From Nemertoderma westbladi (Eukaryota > Xenacoelomorpha > Nemertodermatida > Nemertodermatidae), in the NCBI GenBank assembly GCA_032718475.1, contig JAUCBJ010002937.1, forward strand, positions 45,001 through 109,000: a DNA stretch of 64,000 bases. Reading direction: 5' to 3'. Below, piece by piece: positions 43,054 through 53,159 of the stretch (position 1 is its first letter; every line of letters begins with the position of its first letter). The notes beneath the pieces were generated by a model. It was not told the DNA's origin. It worked only from the letters and a program-made list of their open reading frames with translations, and did no database searches. The position numbers were made by a program, and so were the translations under genes.

Positions 43054-44381
43054 GATCTGATTGCTGCAATAATTTCATCAGGAATCCCATATAATGAAAG
43101 TATGCTGAACATACGTGAGCGAGAGACTGAATCAAAGGCCTTGAAGAAGTCAACAAAGATAACAGCCAGATGCCTGTCTTTCTTTTTTGATAATTCTTCA
43201 ATTATCCTTCTAAGTGCCAAAATGGGCTCCATGGTCCCACGACCTTTACGGAACCCATTCTGATTTCCACGGAGCAGTCTCTCAATGGGATCCCTGATGC
43301 GATTTAATAGAATCCTATTGTATAGCTTTGCAGCAATCGAGATCAATGAGATTCCCCGAAAAGAACCATAGAGTGTTAGGTTGCCCTTCTTGGGAACTGG
43401 CACCAACTTATTTGTTTTCATTTCTTGTGGGACTCTTCTTGTTCGGTACATGTCTACTATGATGGGATAGATGCGCTTTAAACACTCAGGTATTTTAAAG
43501 ACCTCAGGGGGAACACCATCTACTCCACTGGCACGATTGGTCTTAATGCTCTTTGCAGCAGCCTTAACTTCTGCAAAGGAGATATCGCCAATGGGAATAT
43601 CTGGGAGTACAGACTCAGACACTTTTACTTCTATAAAGTTATCAGGCAATACCCTGTCATTATTGAGGAGCTTTTCAAAGTGGGCTTTCCAACCATTGAG
43701 GCGATCGGCTGGTGATTCAGCCTTAACCTTGGTGGTTGGTTGGCTTTTCCGCCCAGTAAGCAGATTGATCGATTTCCATGCCTGGGATGATTGCCTGCTG
43801 TCGTCAGCATCATTGATGGCATCAACCTGTTGGTTTATTAGCTCCTGTAGATTAACAGAGTACTGCCTGTTCAGGGACCTAGATGCAGCCTTAACTGCAT
43901 TCTTGGCCGCTGTAGTCTGTTTGAGTCGGGACTCTTTCTGCGCCTTATGAAGGTCATTTCGGCACTTCTGAATTTTGTTGTCAGTCCAGGGGGCCCTTTT
44001 CCTGTTTCGAGGGAATACAGGAACTGTTTCTGCAGCTGCTAACTTAACTGCTTCTGTAAAGGCAGTATAGCCCTCACAGTGATCTGCCGCCTCAGAGGCA
44101 AGAGCCTCATACCTGTTGCTCAGCTGTAGTGTGAAGCTGGATCTCACACTTGGCTGTTGCAACAGAGAGGACCAGTCATGCCGCGGCAAGGCAGATTTCG
44201 TTGTTCTGCTAGCACGCAGACTAAGTCTTACCTTGGCCACAATAAGGCGGTGATCACTGGAGAAGGGTCGAAGTGTAAATGCATTACAGTCTTGTATAGA
44301 GCTCCTGTATTTCCTACGAAACAGAATATGGTCTATCTGGGACTTGTGACCACTGGGTCCACTATGAGTCCATAGCTTTCC
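43054..44381 (-). pseudogene. RTE family A, endonuclease C-terminus and N-terminal half of the RT
   Basis: Minus-strand frame from GKLWTHSGPSGHKSQIDHIL through ASGVDGVPPEVFKIPEC, FRGISLISIAAKLYNR and FVDFFKAFDSVSR to GIPDEIIAAIRS, where the BEL/Pao insertion breaks it. The open frame extends past 43054 into the LTR (CITGHKPEVP), which is not LINE sequence. The 5' end is truncated at 44381 by the usual incomplete reverse transcription. Unlike the copy at 3120-5000, it has no frameshift over the shared region, so it is the better-preserved copy. Confidence 0.88.
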
Positions 44382-47300
44382 AGCCAATAAGGTCAGACTC
44401 TGTTAGAGCCAGTAAGGTCAGCCTCTGTTAGAGCCAGTAACTTCAGCCTCTGTTAGAGCCAGTAAGGTAAACCTCTGTTAGAGCCAGTAAGGTCAGCCTC
44501 TGTTAGAGCCAGTAAGGTAGCCACTGTTAGAGCCAGTAAGGTAGCCACTCACTGTTAGAGCCAGTAAGGTCAGCCTCTGTTAGAGCCAGTAAGGTAGCCA
44601 CTGTTAGAGCCAGTAAGGTCAGCCTCTGTTAGAGCCAGTAAGGTAGCCACTGTTAGAGCCAGAAAGGTAGCCACTGTTAGAGCCAGTAAGGTCAGCCTCT
44701 GTTAAAGCCAATACGGTCAGACTCTGTTAGAGCCAGTAAGGTCAACCTCTGTTAGCGTCAGTAAGGTCAGCCTCTGTTAGAGCCAGTAAGGTCAGCCTCT
44801 GTTAGAGCCAGTAACGTCAGCCTCTGTTAGAGCCAGTAAGGTCAACCTCTGTTAGAGTCAGTATGGTCAGCCTCTGTTAGAGCCAGTAAGGTCAGCCTCT
44901 GTTAGAACCAGTAACATCAGCCTCTGTTAGAGCCAGTAAGGTCAGCCTCTGTTAGAGCCAGTAAGGTCAGCCTCTGTTAGAGCCAATAAGGTAGCCACTG
45001 TTAGAGCCAGTAAGGTCAGCCTCTGTTAGAGCCAGTAAGCTCAACCTCTGTTAGAGCCAGTAAGGTCAGCCTCTGTTAGAGCCAGTAAGGTAGCCACTGT
45101 TAGAGCCAGTAAGGTAGCCACTCACTGTTAGAGCCAGTAAGGTCAGCCTCTGTTAGAGCCAGTAAGGTAGCCACTGTTAGAGCCAGTAAGGTCAGCCTTA
45201 GTTAGAGCCAGTAAGGTAGCCAGTGTAAGAGCCAGAAAGGTAGCCACTGTTAGAGCCAGTAAGGTCAGCCTCTGTTAAAGCCAATAAGGTCAGACTCTGT
45301 TAGAGCCAGTAAGGTCAACCTCTGTTAGCATCAGTAAGGTGGTCAGCCTCTGTTAGAGCCAGTAAGGTCAGCCTCTGTTAGAGCCAGTAACGTCAGCCTC
45401 TGTTAGAGCCAGTAAGGTCAACCTCTGTTAGAGTCAGTATGGTCAGCCTCTGTTAGAGCCAGTTAGGTCAGCCTCTGTTAGAGCCAGTAACATCAGCCTC
45501 TGTTAGAGCCAGTAAGGTCAGCCTCTGTTAGAGCCAGTAAGGTCAGCCTCTGTTAGAGCCAATAAGGTAGCCACTGTTAGAGCCAGTAAGGTCAGCCTCT
45601 GTTAGAGCCAGTAAGGTCAGCCTCTGTTAGAGCCAGTAAGGTAGCCACTGTTAGAGCCAGTAAGGTAGCCACTCACTGTTAAGGCCAGTAAGGTCAGCCT
45701 CTGTTAGAGCCAGTAAGGTAGCCACTGTTAGAGCCAGTAAGGTCAGCCTTAGTTAGAGCCAGTAAGGTAGCCACTGTTAGAGCCAGAAAGGTAGCCACTG
45801 TTAGAGCCAGTAAGGTCAGCCTCTGTTAAAGCCAATAAGGTCAGACTCTGTTAGAGCCAGTAAGGTCAACCTCTGTTAGCATCAGTAAGGTCAGCCTCTG
45901 TTAGAGCCAGTAAGGTCAGCCTCTGTTAGAGCCAGTAACGTCAGCCTCTGTTAGAGCCAGTAAGGTCAACCTCTGTTAGAGTCAGTATGGTCAGCCTCTG
46001 TTAGAGCCAGTAAGGTCAGCCTCTGTTAGAGCCAGTAACGTCAGCCTCTGTTAGAGCCAGTAAGGTCAGCCTCTGTTAGAGCCAGTAAGGTAGCCACTGT
46101 TAGAGCCAGTAAGGTAGCCACTGTTAGAGCCAGAAAGGTAGCCACTGTTAGAGCCAGTAAGGTCAGCCTCTGTTAGAGCCAGTAAGGTAGCCACTCACTG
46201 TTAGAGCCAGTAAGGTCAGCCTCTGTTAGAGCCAGTTAGGTCAGCCTCTGTTAGAGCCAGTAAGGTAGCCACTGTTAGAGTCAGTAAGGTCAGCCTCTGT
46301 TAGAGCCAGTAAGGTAGCCACTCACTGTTAGAGCCAGTAAGGTCAGCCTCTGTTAGAGCCAGTAAGGTAGCCACTGTTAGAGCCAGTAAGGTAGCCACTG
46401 TTAGAGCCAGTAAGGTAGCCATTGTTAGAGCCAGTAATGTCAGCCTCTGTTAAGCCAATAAGGTCAGACTCTGTTAGAGCCAGTAAGGTCAACCTCTGTT
46501 AGAGTCAGTAAGGTCAGCCTCTGTTAGAGCCAGTAAGGTCAGCCTCTGTTAGAGCCAGTAACATCAGCCTCTGTTAGAGCCAGTAAGGTCAACCTCTGTT
46601 AGAGCAAGTAAGGTCAGCCTCTGTTAGAGCCAATAAGGTCAGCCTCTGTTAAAGCCAATAAGGTCAGACTCTGTTAGAGCCAGTAAGGTCAGCCTCTGTA
46701 AGAGCCAGTAACTTCAGCCTCTGTTAGAGCCAGTAAAGTAAACCTCTGTTAGAGCCAGTAAGGTCAGCCTCTGTTTGAGCCAGTAAGGTAGCCACTGTTA
46801 GAGCCAGTAAGGTCAGCCTCTGTTAGAGCCAGTAACGTCAGCCTCTGTTAGAGCCAGTAAGGTCAACCTCTGTTAGAGTCAGTATGGTCAGCCTCTGTTA
46901 GAGCCAGTAAGGTCAGCCTCTGTTAGAGCCAGTAACGTCAGCCTCTGTTAGAGCCAGTAAGGTCAGCCTCTGTTAGAGCCAGTAAGGTAGCCACTGTTAG
47001 AGCCAGTAAGGTAGCCACTGTTAGAGCCAGAAAGGTAGCCACTGTTAGAGCCAGTAAGGTCAGCCTCTGTTAAAGCCAATAAGGTCAGACTCTGTTAGAG
47101 CCAGTAAGGTCAACCTCTGTTAGAGTCAGTAAGGTCAGCCTCTGTTAGAGCCAGTAAGGTCAGCCTCTGTTAGAGCCAGTAACATCAGCCTCTGTTAGAG
47201 CCAGTAAGGTCAACCTCTGTTAGAGCAAGTAAGGTCAGCCTCTGTTAGAGCCAATAAGGTCAGCCTCTGTTAAAGCCAATAAGGTCAGACTCTGTTAGAG

Positions 47301-49641
47301 CCAGTAAGGTCAGCCTCTGTAAGAGCCAGTAACTTCAGCCTCTGTTAGAGCCAGTAAAGTAAACCTCTGTTAGAGCCAGTAAGGTCAGCCTCTGTTTGAG
47401 CCAGTAAGGTAGCCACTGTTAGAGCCAGTAAGGTAGCCACTCACTGTTAGAGCCAGTAAGGTCAGCCTCTGTTAGAGCCAGTAAGGTAGCCACTGTTAGA
47501 GCCAGTAAGGTCAGCCTCTGTTAGAGCCAGTAAGGTAGCCACTGTTAGAGCCAGAAAGGTAGCCACTGTTAGAGCCAGTAAGGTCAGCCTCTGTTAAAGC
47601 CAATAAGGTCAGACTCTGTTAGAGCCAGTAAGGTCAACCTCTGTTAGCGTCAGTAAGGTCAGCCTCTGTTAGAGCCAGTAAGGTCAGCCTCTGTTAGAGC
47701 CAGTAACGTCAGCCTCTGTTAGAGCCAGTAAGGTCAACCTCTGTTAGAGTCAGTATGGTCAGCCTCTGTTAGAGCCAGTAAGGTCAGCCTCTGTTAGAGC
47801 CAGTAACGTCAGCCTCTGTTAGAGCCAGTAAGGTCAGCCTCTGTTAGAGCCAGTAAGGTAGCCACTGTTAGAGCCAGTAAGGTAGCCACTGTTAGAGCCA
47901 GAAAGGTAGCCACTGTTAGAGCCAGTAAGGTCAGCCTCTGTTAAAGCCAATAAGGTCAGACTCTGTTAGAGCCAGTAAGGTCAACCTCTGTTAGAGTCAG
48001 TAAGGTCAGCCTCTGTTAGAGCCAGTAAGGTCAGCCTCTGTTAGAGCCAGTAACATCAGCCTCTGTTAGAGCCAGTAAGGTCAACCTCTGTTAGAGCAAG
48101 TAAGGTCAGCCTCTGTTAGAGCCAATAAGGTCAGCCTCTGTTAAAGCCAATAAGGTCAGACTCTGTTAGAGCCAGTAAGGTCAGCCTCTGTTAGAGTCAG
48201 TAAGGTCAGCCTCTGTTAGAGCCAGTAAGGTCAGCCTCTGTTAGAGCCAGTAAGGTAGCCACTGTTAGAGCCAGTAAGGTAGCCACTGTTAGAGCCAGTA
48301 AGGTAGCCACTGTTAGAGCCAGTAAGGTCAACCTCTGTTAGAGCCAGCAAGGTCAACCTCTGTTAGAGTCAGTAAGGTCAGCCTCTGTTAGAGCCAGTAA
48401 CTTCAGCCTCTGTTAGAGCCAGTAAGGTAAACCTCTGTTAGAGCCAGTAAGGTCAGCCTCTGTTAGAGCCAGTAAGGTAGCCACTGTTAGAGCCAGTAAG
48501 GTAGCCACTCACTGTTAGAGCCAGTAAGGTCAGCCTCTGTTAGAGCCAGTAAGGTAGCCACTGTTAGAGCCTGTAAGGTCAGCCTCTGTTAGAGCCAGTA
48601 AGGTCAGCCTCTGTTAGAGCCAGTAAGGTAGCCACTGTTAGAGCCAGTAAGGTAGCCACTCACTGTTAGAGCCAGTAAGGTCAGCCTCTGTTAGAGCCAG
48701 TAAGGTAGCCACTGTTAGAGCCAGTAAGGTCAGCCTCTGTTAGAGCCAGTAAGGTAGCCACTGTTAGAGCCAGAAAGGTAGCCTCTGTTAGAGCCAGTAA
48801 GGTAAACCTCTGTTAGAGCCAGTAAGGTCAGCCTCTGTTAGAGCCAGTAAGGTAGCCACTGTTAGAGCCAGTAAGGTAGCCACTGTTAGAGCCAGAAAGG
48901 TCAGCCTCTGTTAGAGCCAGTAAGGTAGCCACTGTTAGAGCCAGAAAGGTAGCCTCTGTTAGAGCCAGTAAGGTAAACCTCTGTTAGAGCCAGTAAGGTC
49001 AGCCTCTGTTAGAGCCAGTAAGGTAGCCACTGTTAGAGCCAGTAAGGTCAGCCTCTGTTAGAGCCAGTAAGGTCAGCCTCTGTTAGAGCCAGTAAGGTAG
49101 CCTCTGTTAGAGCCAGAAAGGTAGCCTCTGTTAGAGCCAGAAAGGTAGCCTCTGTTAGAGCCAGTAAGGTAGCCTCTGTTAGAGCCAGAAAGGTAGCCTC
49201 TGTTAGAGCCAGAAAGGTAGCCTCTGTTAGAGCCAGTAAGGTAGCCTCTGTTAGAGCCAGTAAGGTAGCCACTGTTAGAGCCAGTAAGGTCAGCCTCTGT
49301 TAGAGCCAGTAAGGTAGCCACTCACTGTTAGAGCCAGTAAGGTCAACCTCTGTTAGAGCCAGTAAGGTAGCCACTGTTAGAGCCAGTAAGGTAGCCTCTG
49401 TTAGAGCCAGTAAGGTAGCCACTGTTAGAGCCAGTAAGGTCAGCCACTGTTAGAGCCAGTAAGGTCAGCCTCTGTTAGAGCCAGTAAGGTAGCCACTGTT
49501 AGAGCCAGTAAGGTAGCCACTGTTAGAGCCAGTAAGGTAGCCTCTGTTAGAGCCAGTAAGGTAGCCACTGTTAGAGCCAGTAAGGTCAGCCTCTGTTAGA
49601 GCCAGTAAGGTAGCCACTCACTGTTAGAGCCAGTAAGGTCA
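44382..49641. repeat. Satellite array block 4
   Basis: Same monomers. The CCACTCACTG marker recurs at 44545, 45119, 45669, 46191, 46319, 47438, 48505 and 48658. Several gaps are close to 0.52-0.57 kb or twice that, which points to a higher-order unit of about 22 monomers. A short run at 49090-49250 is unusually regular, alternating AGAAAGG and AGTAAGG 24-bp units. Confidence 0.97.
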
Positions 49642-49669
49642 ATAATTTCTAACGGGTTGTTCTCCGGAA

Positions 49670-49978
49670 GTGCTGCCATCTGACATCATACAATACGTAG
49701 AAGAAGAAATAAAGATTTCAGTTGATTGTGTAAAGATAACAAGGGATTACGTCAAATCACACGCATCGTTCGTTATTACTTGTAAAGTCGGGGACGTGGA
49801 AGCCCTCATGTCATCTGACAATTGGCCTGAGAACTGTCGAATACGGCCGTACGAAGGGTATATACCAGGGTGGGCTATGAGACAACTGCCACACACGAAT
49901 CGCACCGAAGGTGGAAGTCCGAGGAGTTCGGGTGTTCCCGATACGGCAGCGGCGGGATCAGATGTTTCACTAGCGTGA
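49670..49978 (+). pseudogene. LINE ORF1, C-terminal remnant
   Basis: About 100 codons, open from near the 5' truncation to the TGA at 49976-49978. The stretch SFVITCKVGDVEALMSSDNW, then PENCRIRPY, fits the end of invertebrate LINE ORF1 proteins, which bind element RNA. The N-terminus is missing because of truncation, so no native start is present. Confidence 0.65.
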
Positions 49979-50056
49979 AGCGCGTCATCGTTTTTTTAAT
50001 CACAGTAATTTTTGTTACATTTTGTTAATATTTAATATTTTTATAATCTTTACAAT

Positions 50057-52963
50057 ATGGATACAAATCATATTAGAATTTCTTCTTATAATTGTAACTC
50101 GATTCGAACTCCGACATCTGTTGCCACTGTACGGAGTTTGTGTGAAAATTCAGACATTGTTGTTTTGCAAGAACATTTGTTAACTAAACAGGACCTGTGG
50201 TTCCTTAACAAATTAGATAGTAGGTTTATTTGCAAAGGTAAATCACCAGTAGACTTAGCGGATGGTATTTTATCAGGGCGACCTCACGGGGGTCTTGCAG
50301 TCATGGTTAGAGAGGAATTATCATCATCTATTGAGTACCTTGATATCGATGATGATAGGATCATTGGATTTTTCATTATTTTATCAGATAAATCGAAAAT
50401 TCTAGTGCTAAACGTATATCTGCCGTATGAGAGTGCCGATAACTACGATTTATTTGTAGATTACTTAGGCCGTGTACAGTCCATAATTGACTCTGCACCA
50501 ACAGCTAGATGCTGTGTGATTGGTGATCTAAACGCTAATCCGGGTAAACATTTTTATAACGAATTGTTGGAGTGGTGTGCCGACAGTAATTTTATTATAA
50601 GTGATGTCAGTCGTCTGCCCTCAAATACTTTCAGTTTTGTTAGTGCAGCATTTGGCACCACGTCGTGGTTAGATCACATTGTTAGTACTAATACATTAGA
50701 CTCATTGATTTACGATCCAAAAGTTAGATATGACTTAGCTACAGTGGACCATATACCACTTTGTTTTTCAATAGCGGCGAGTCCAGATGCCGTTTCGTCT
50801 GGTGATTCCACTGAATTGCCCAGAAATAATAGTAGACTTAATTGTAATGTAAAATGGTCTTCAGCACGGTCAGTACATATAGAAGATTACAGTGTAAAAC
50901 TTGATGGCCTTTTGAGTAACATTGAAATACCTGAAGCACTTAAATGTGCATGTGTTAATTGTAATGATAAAGCCCATATTGATAGCCTCAAGGATTTTTG
51001 GGTGTCTATATCTGATTCTTTAATTGTTTCCGCTAATTGTGCTATACCTGGTAATTCAGCTGAGCCTAAAACTGCGTCCAATTTTAACATCCCAGGATGG
51101 AATGATAACGTGAAAGGTCATTATGAAGCCTCGCGGCTTGCTTTTACACGTTGGAAAGATGCTGGTTGCCCCCGCCAGGGGGACACTTATCAGCAGTATC
51201 TTGCCTCCCGGGCAAATTTCAAAAGAATATTTAGACAATGTAAATCTGAAGAGAACAAAATCCGTGCAGATAACATGGCGAAAGCTGATCTTACTAAGGA
51301 TTTTAATGGTTTTTGGAAATCAGTAAAGCGGGAATGTTGTAGTACGGTGCCACTGCCTCGGGTAGTTAGTGGCTCCATGGGGGAGAAAGACATCTGTGAT
51401 ATGTTCGCAAATGACTTCCCTGAGTTATTTAATTGTAGTAAGGATGATACTAAAGAGTTTCCAGTAAACAATATAGTTGATCAATTATTAACTGATAACT
51501 TATATGGTTCAAATGTATTTGGACATTATTCAAATATTTTTCACTCGGAAGAAAATATGACAATTAGTGCTTCCGAAGTTAGTTGTGCTATCTCAAATTT
51601 GAAAGTCGGGAAATCAGTAGGTTCTGACAATTTGTCAGCTGAACACTTTATAAACAGCAATTGTGAACGACTTAACTTACTCATAGCAGTATTTTTAAGC
51701 TCTGTGCTTAAACACGGTTTTCTACCAAGTGCAATTATCGATAGTATCATAGTACCGATTATTAAAGATAAGAATGGTGATATAAGCGACAAAGCGAACT
51801 ATCGACCAGTTGCCATAGCAACGGCCTTCAGTAAGCTTTTAGAATATATTATTTTATCTCGGATACAAACCCATTTAATATGCAGTGATTATCAGTATGC
51901 TTTCAAACCGAATAGCGGTACAGAATTATGTGTATATACATTAAAAGAAGTAATAGATTATTACCTAGACAACGAGACGCCAGTTTATGTTTGTTTCTTG
52001 GATGCCTCCAAAGCTTTTGATCGAATCGACCACGATAAATTATTCCAGAAATTAATTTCTCGGAACGTTCCCATTTATCTTGTTCGCCTCCTCGCATTTT
52101 GGTACCGCAATCAGACGTTGAAAGTGAGATGGAGTTCCACATACTCCAAATCATTTACAGTGTCCAATGGCGTCAAGCAAGGTGGAGTGTTGTCTGGATA
52201 TTTTTTCAATGTGTACATGGACAACCTATCTTGTAATTTATCTTGTGCTAATGTTGGTTGTATGATTAACGGGCGTAGGATAAACCATTCAATGTACGCA
52301 GACGATATCAGTTTGATATCAAATTCATTGGTAGGTTTGCAGAAACTGATTAACACCTGCGAGGAATATGCTATTTCGCACTCGATTTCTTTCAACTTAA
52401 AGAAAAGTAAAGTTATGATATTTTGCCCGAAATCACGAAAAGTAAGCCAAATGGCGCAGGTTTTTCTTTTTGATCGTGTACTTTCTAGAACGAGCATGTA
52501 TACATACTTAGGCCATGTTATTCATGATACACGAGATGACGATTATGATATTAAGAAATTAACTCGAGGTGTTTACGCTCGCGCTAACATGTTAATTCGT
52601 AAATTTATACGCTGCTCTAATTTAGTGAAAGTGAAACTGTTTCGTGCATTTATAACTCCGCTGTACTGCAATGCTCTCTGGTCACGTAGTAATTACTCAT
52701 CAATTGTTTACAACCGACTTAGAGTAGCGTACAATAACGCAGCACGTAAGCTTTTCTCGATCCCGTTTGGTGCTAGTATGTCGAATTTCTTCGGTTGTAA
52801 TAATTTACCATGTTTCATTCACATTCGATATAAATCAATTTCCAGTTTACATAGTAGAATTTCTATGTCTAATAATGTAATCATCAATTCAATTAGTTGC
52901 TATACATATTTTCATGGTTCACGAATTAATGATATGTGCGATTCAAGAAATTTGGTTTCATAG
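50057..52963 (+). CDS. L2/CR1-type LINE ORF2: endonuclease and reverse transcriptase (968 codons)
   Basis: The ATG at 50057 starts an uninterrupted ORF2, 78 bases after the ORF1 stop. The AP-type endonuclease (~1-240) shows ISSYNCNSIR, VVLQEHLL, GDLNANPG and TTSWLDHIVS, with the VDHIPL end motif. The reverse transcriptase (~570-850) shows DKANYRPVAIATAFSKLLE, VCFLDASKAFDRIDHDKLF, GVKQGGVLSGYFFNVYMDN and YADDISL (YADD at 747-750). A Cys/His-poor C-terminal region follows. Catalytic residues look intact, but the copy lacks a promoter and full ORF1 and so should not be autonomous. No frameshifts were seen. Confidence 0.9.
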   Translation: MDTNHIRISSYNCNSIRTPTSVATVRSLCENSDIVVLQEHLLTKQDLWFLNKLDSRFICKGKSPVDLADGILSGRPHGGLAVMVREELSSSIEYLDIDDDRIIGFFIILSDKSKILVLNVYLPYESADNYDLFVDYLGRVQSIIDSAPTARCCVIGDLNANPGKHFYNELLEWCADSNFIISDVSRLPSNTFSFVSAAFGTTSWLDHIVSTNTLDSLIYDPKVRYDLATVDHIPLCFSIAASPDAVSSGDSTELPRNNSRLNCNVKWSSARSVHIEDYSVKLDGLLSNIEIPEALKCACVNCNDKAHIDSLKDFWVSISDSLIVSANCAIPGNSAEPKTASNFNIPGWNDNVKGHYEASRLAFTRWKDAGCPRQGDTYQQYLASRANFKRIFRQCKSEENKIRADNMAKADLTKDFNGFWKSVKRECCSTVPLPRVVSGSMGEKDICDMFANDFPELFNCSKDDTKEFPVNNIVDQLLTDNLYGSNVFGHYSNIFHSEENMTISASEVSCAISNLKVGKSVGSDNLSAEHFINSNCERLNLLIAVFLSSVLKHGFLPSAIIDSIIVPIIKDKNGDISDKANYRPVAIATAFSKLLEYIILSRIQTHLICSDYQYAFKPNSGTELCVYTLKEVIDYYLDNETPVYVCFLDASKAFDRIDHDKLFQKLISRNVPIYLVRLLAFWYRNQTLKVRWSSTYSKSFTVSNGVKQGGVLSGYFFNVYMDNLSCNLSCANVGCMINGRRINHSMYADDISLISNSLVGLQKLINTCEEYAISHSISFNLKKSKVMIFCPKSRKVSQMAQVFLFDRVLSRTSMYTYLGHVIHDTRDDDYDIKKLTRGVYARANMLIRKFIRCSNLVKVKLFRAFITPLYCNALWSRSNYSSIVYNRLRVAYNNAARKLFSIPFGASMSNFFGCNNLPCFIHIRYKSISSLHSRISMSNNVIINSISCYTYFHGSRINDMCDSRNLVS

Positions 52964-53159
52964 TTTATATCCCATTATCCTCCGTTAGTAATTTTCACTT
53001 TATAACTACATATTTATAATTAGTATAAATTATAATATCATATGTGCTGTAGGTAGATAGATCGATGTAGAATAGTTACAAATAGATATGGGCTGATTGT
53101 TGTTTGTAATATAAATATCATGTTGCCTGCTGTAAATAATAAATAAATAAATAAATAAA

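Larger units (their letters stand above)
27271..44381 (-). mobile_element. RTE-type LINE (family A) split by a 17-kb nest of later insertions
   Basis: A minus-strand LINE, 5'-truncated in the endonuclease, with a 9-bp target duplication AGCCAATAA (27262-27270 and 44382-44390). Its 3' end carries the family's TAG-repeat tail and GATCGGCATGC. The LINE survives in three pieces: 44381-43054, 30856-30720 and ~28216-27271. These read in order as one endonuclease-RT frame of about 2.4 kb. The gap between the first two holds a BEL/Pao element and the gap between the last two holds a CR1-type LINE. The third piece restores the part missing from the family A copy at 3029-5036. Confidence 0.9.
49642..53159 (+). 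mobile_element. L2/CR1-type LINE with open ORF2, inserted in the satellite
   Basis: A 3.5-kb plus-strand LINE with an 8-bp target duplication TAAGGTCA (49634-49641 and 53160-53167) and an AAAT-repeat tail (53138-53159). It is 5'-truncated within ORF1 but has an unbroken ORF2. The 3' UTR (52964-53137) is AT-rich. The superfamily is judged from ORF2; the exact clade (L2, Crack, CR1) is open. Confidence 0.9.

Noticed and set aside
43471-43950. 159-codon plus-strand frame
   Set aside because: Antisense to RTE family A. The same shadow appears at 3650-4063 over the other copy, so it follows the LINE and not an independent gene.
49048-49321. Two overlapping repetitive minus-strand frames
   Set aside because: Two different frames open over the same satellite run, which shows that openness comes from repeat length and not from selection.
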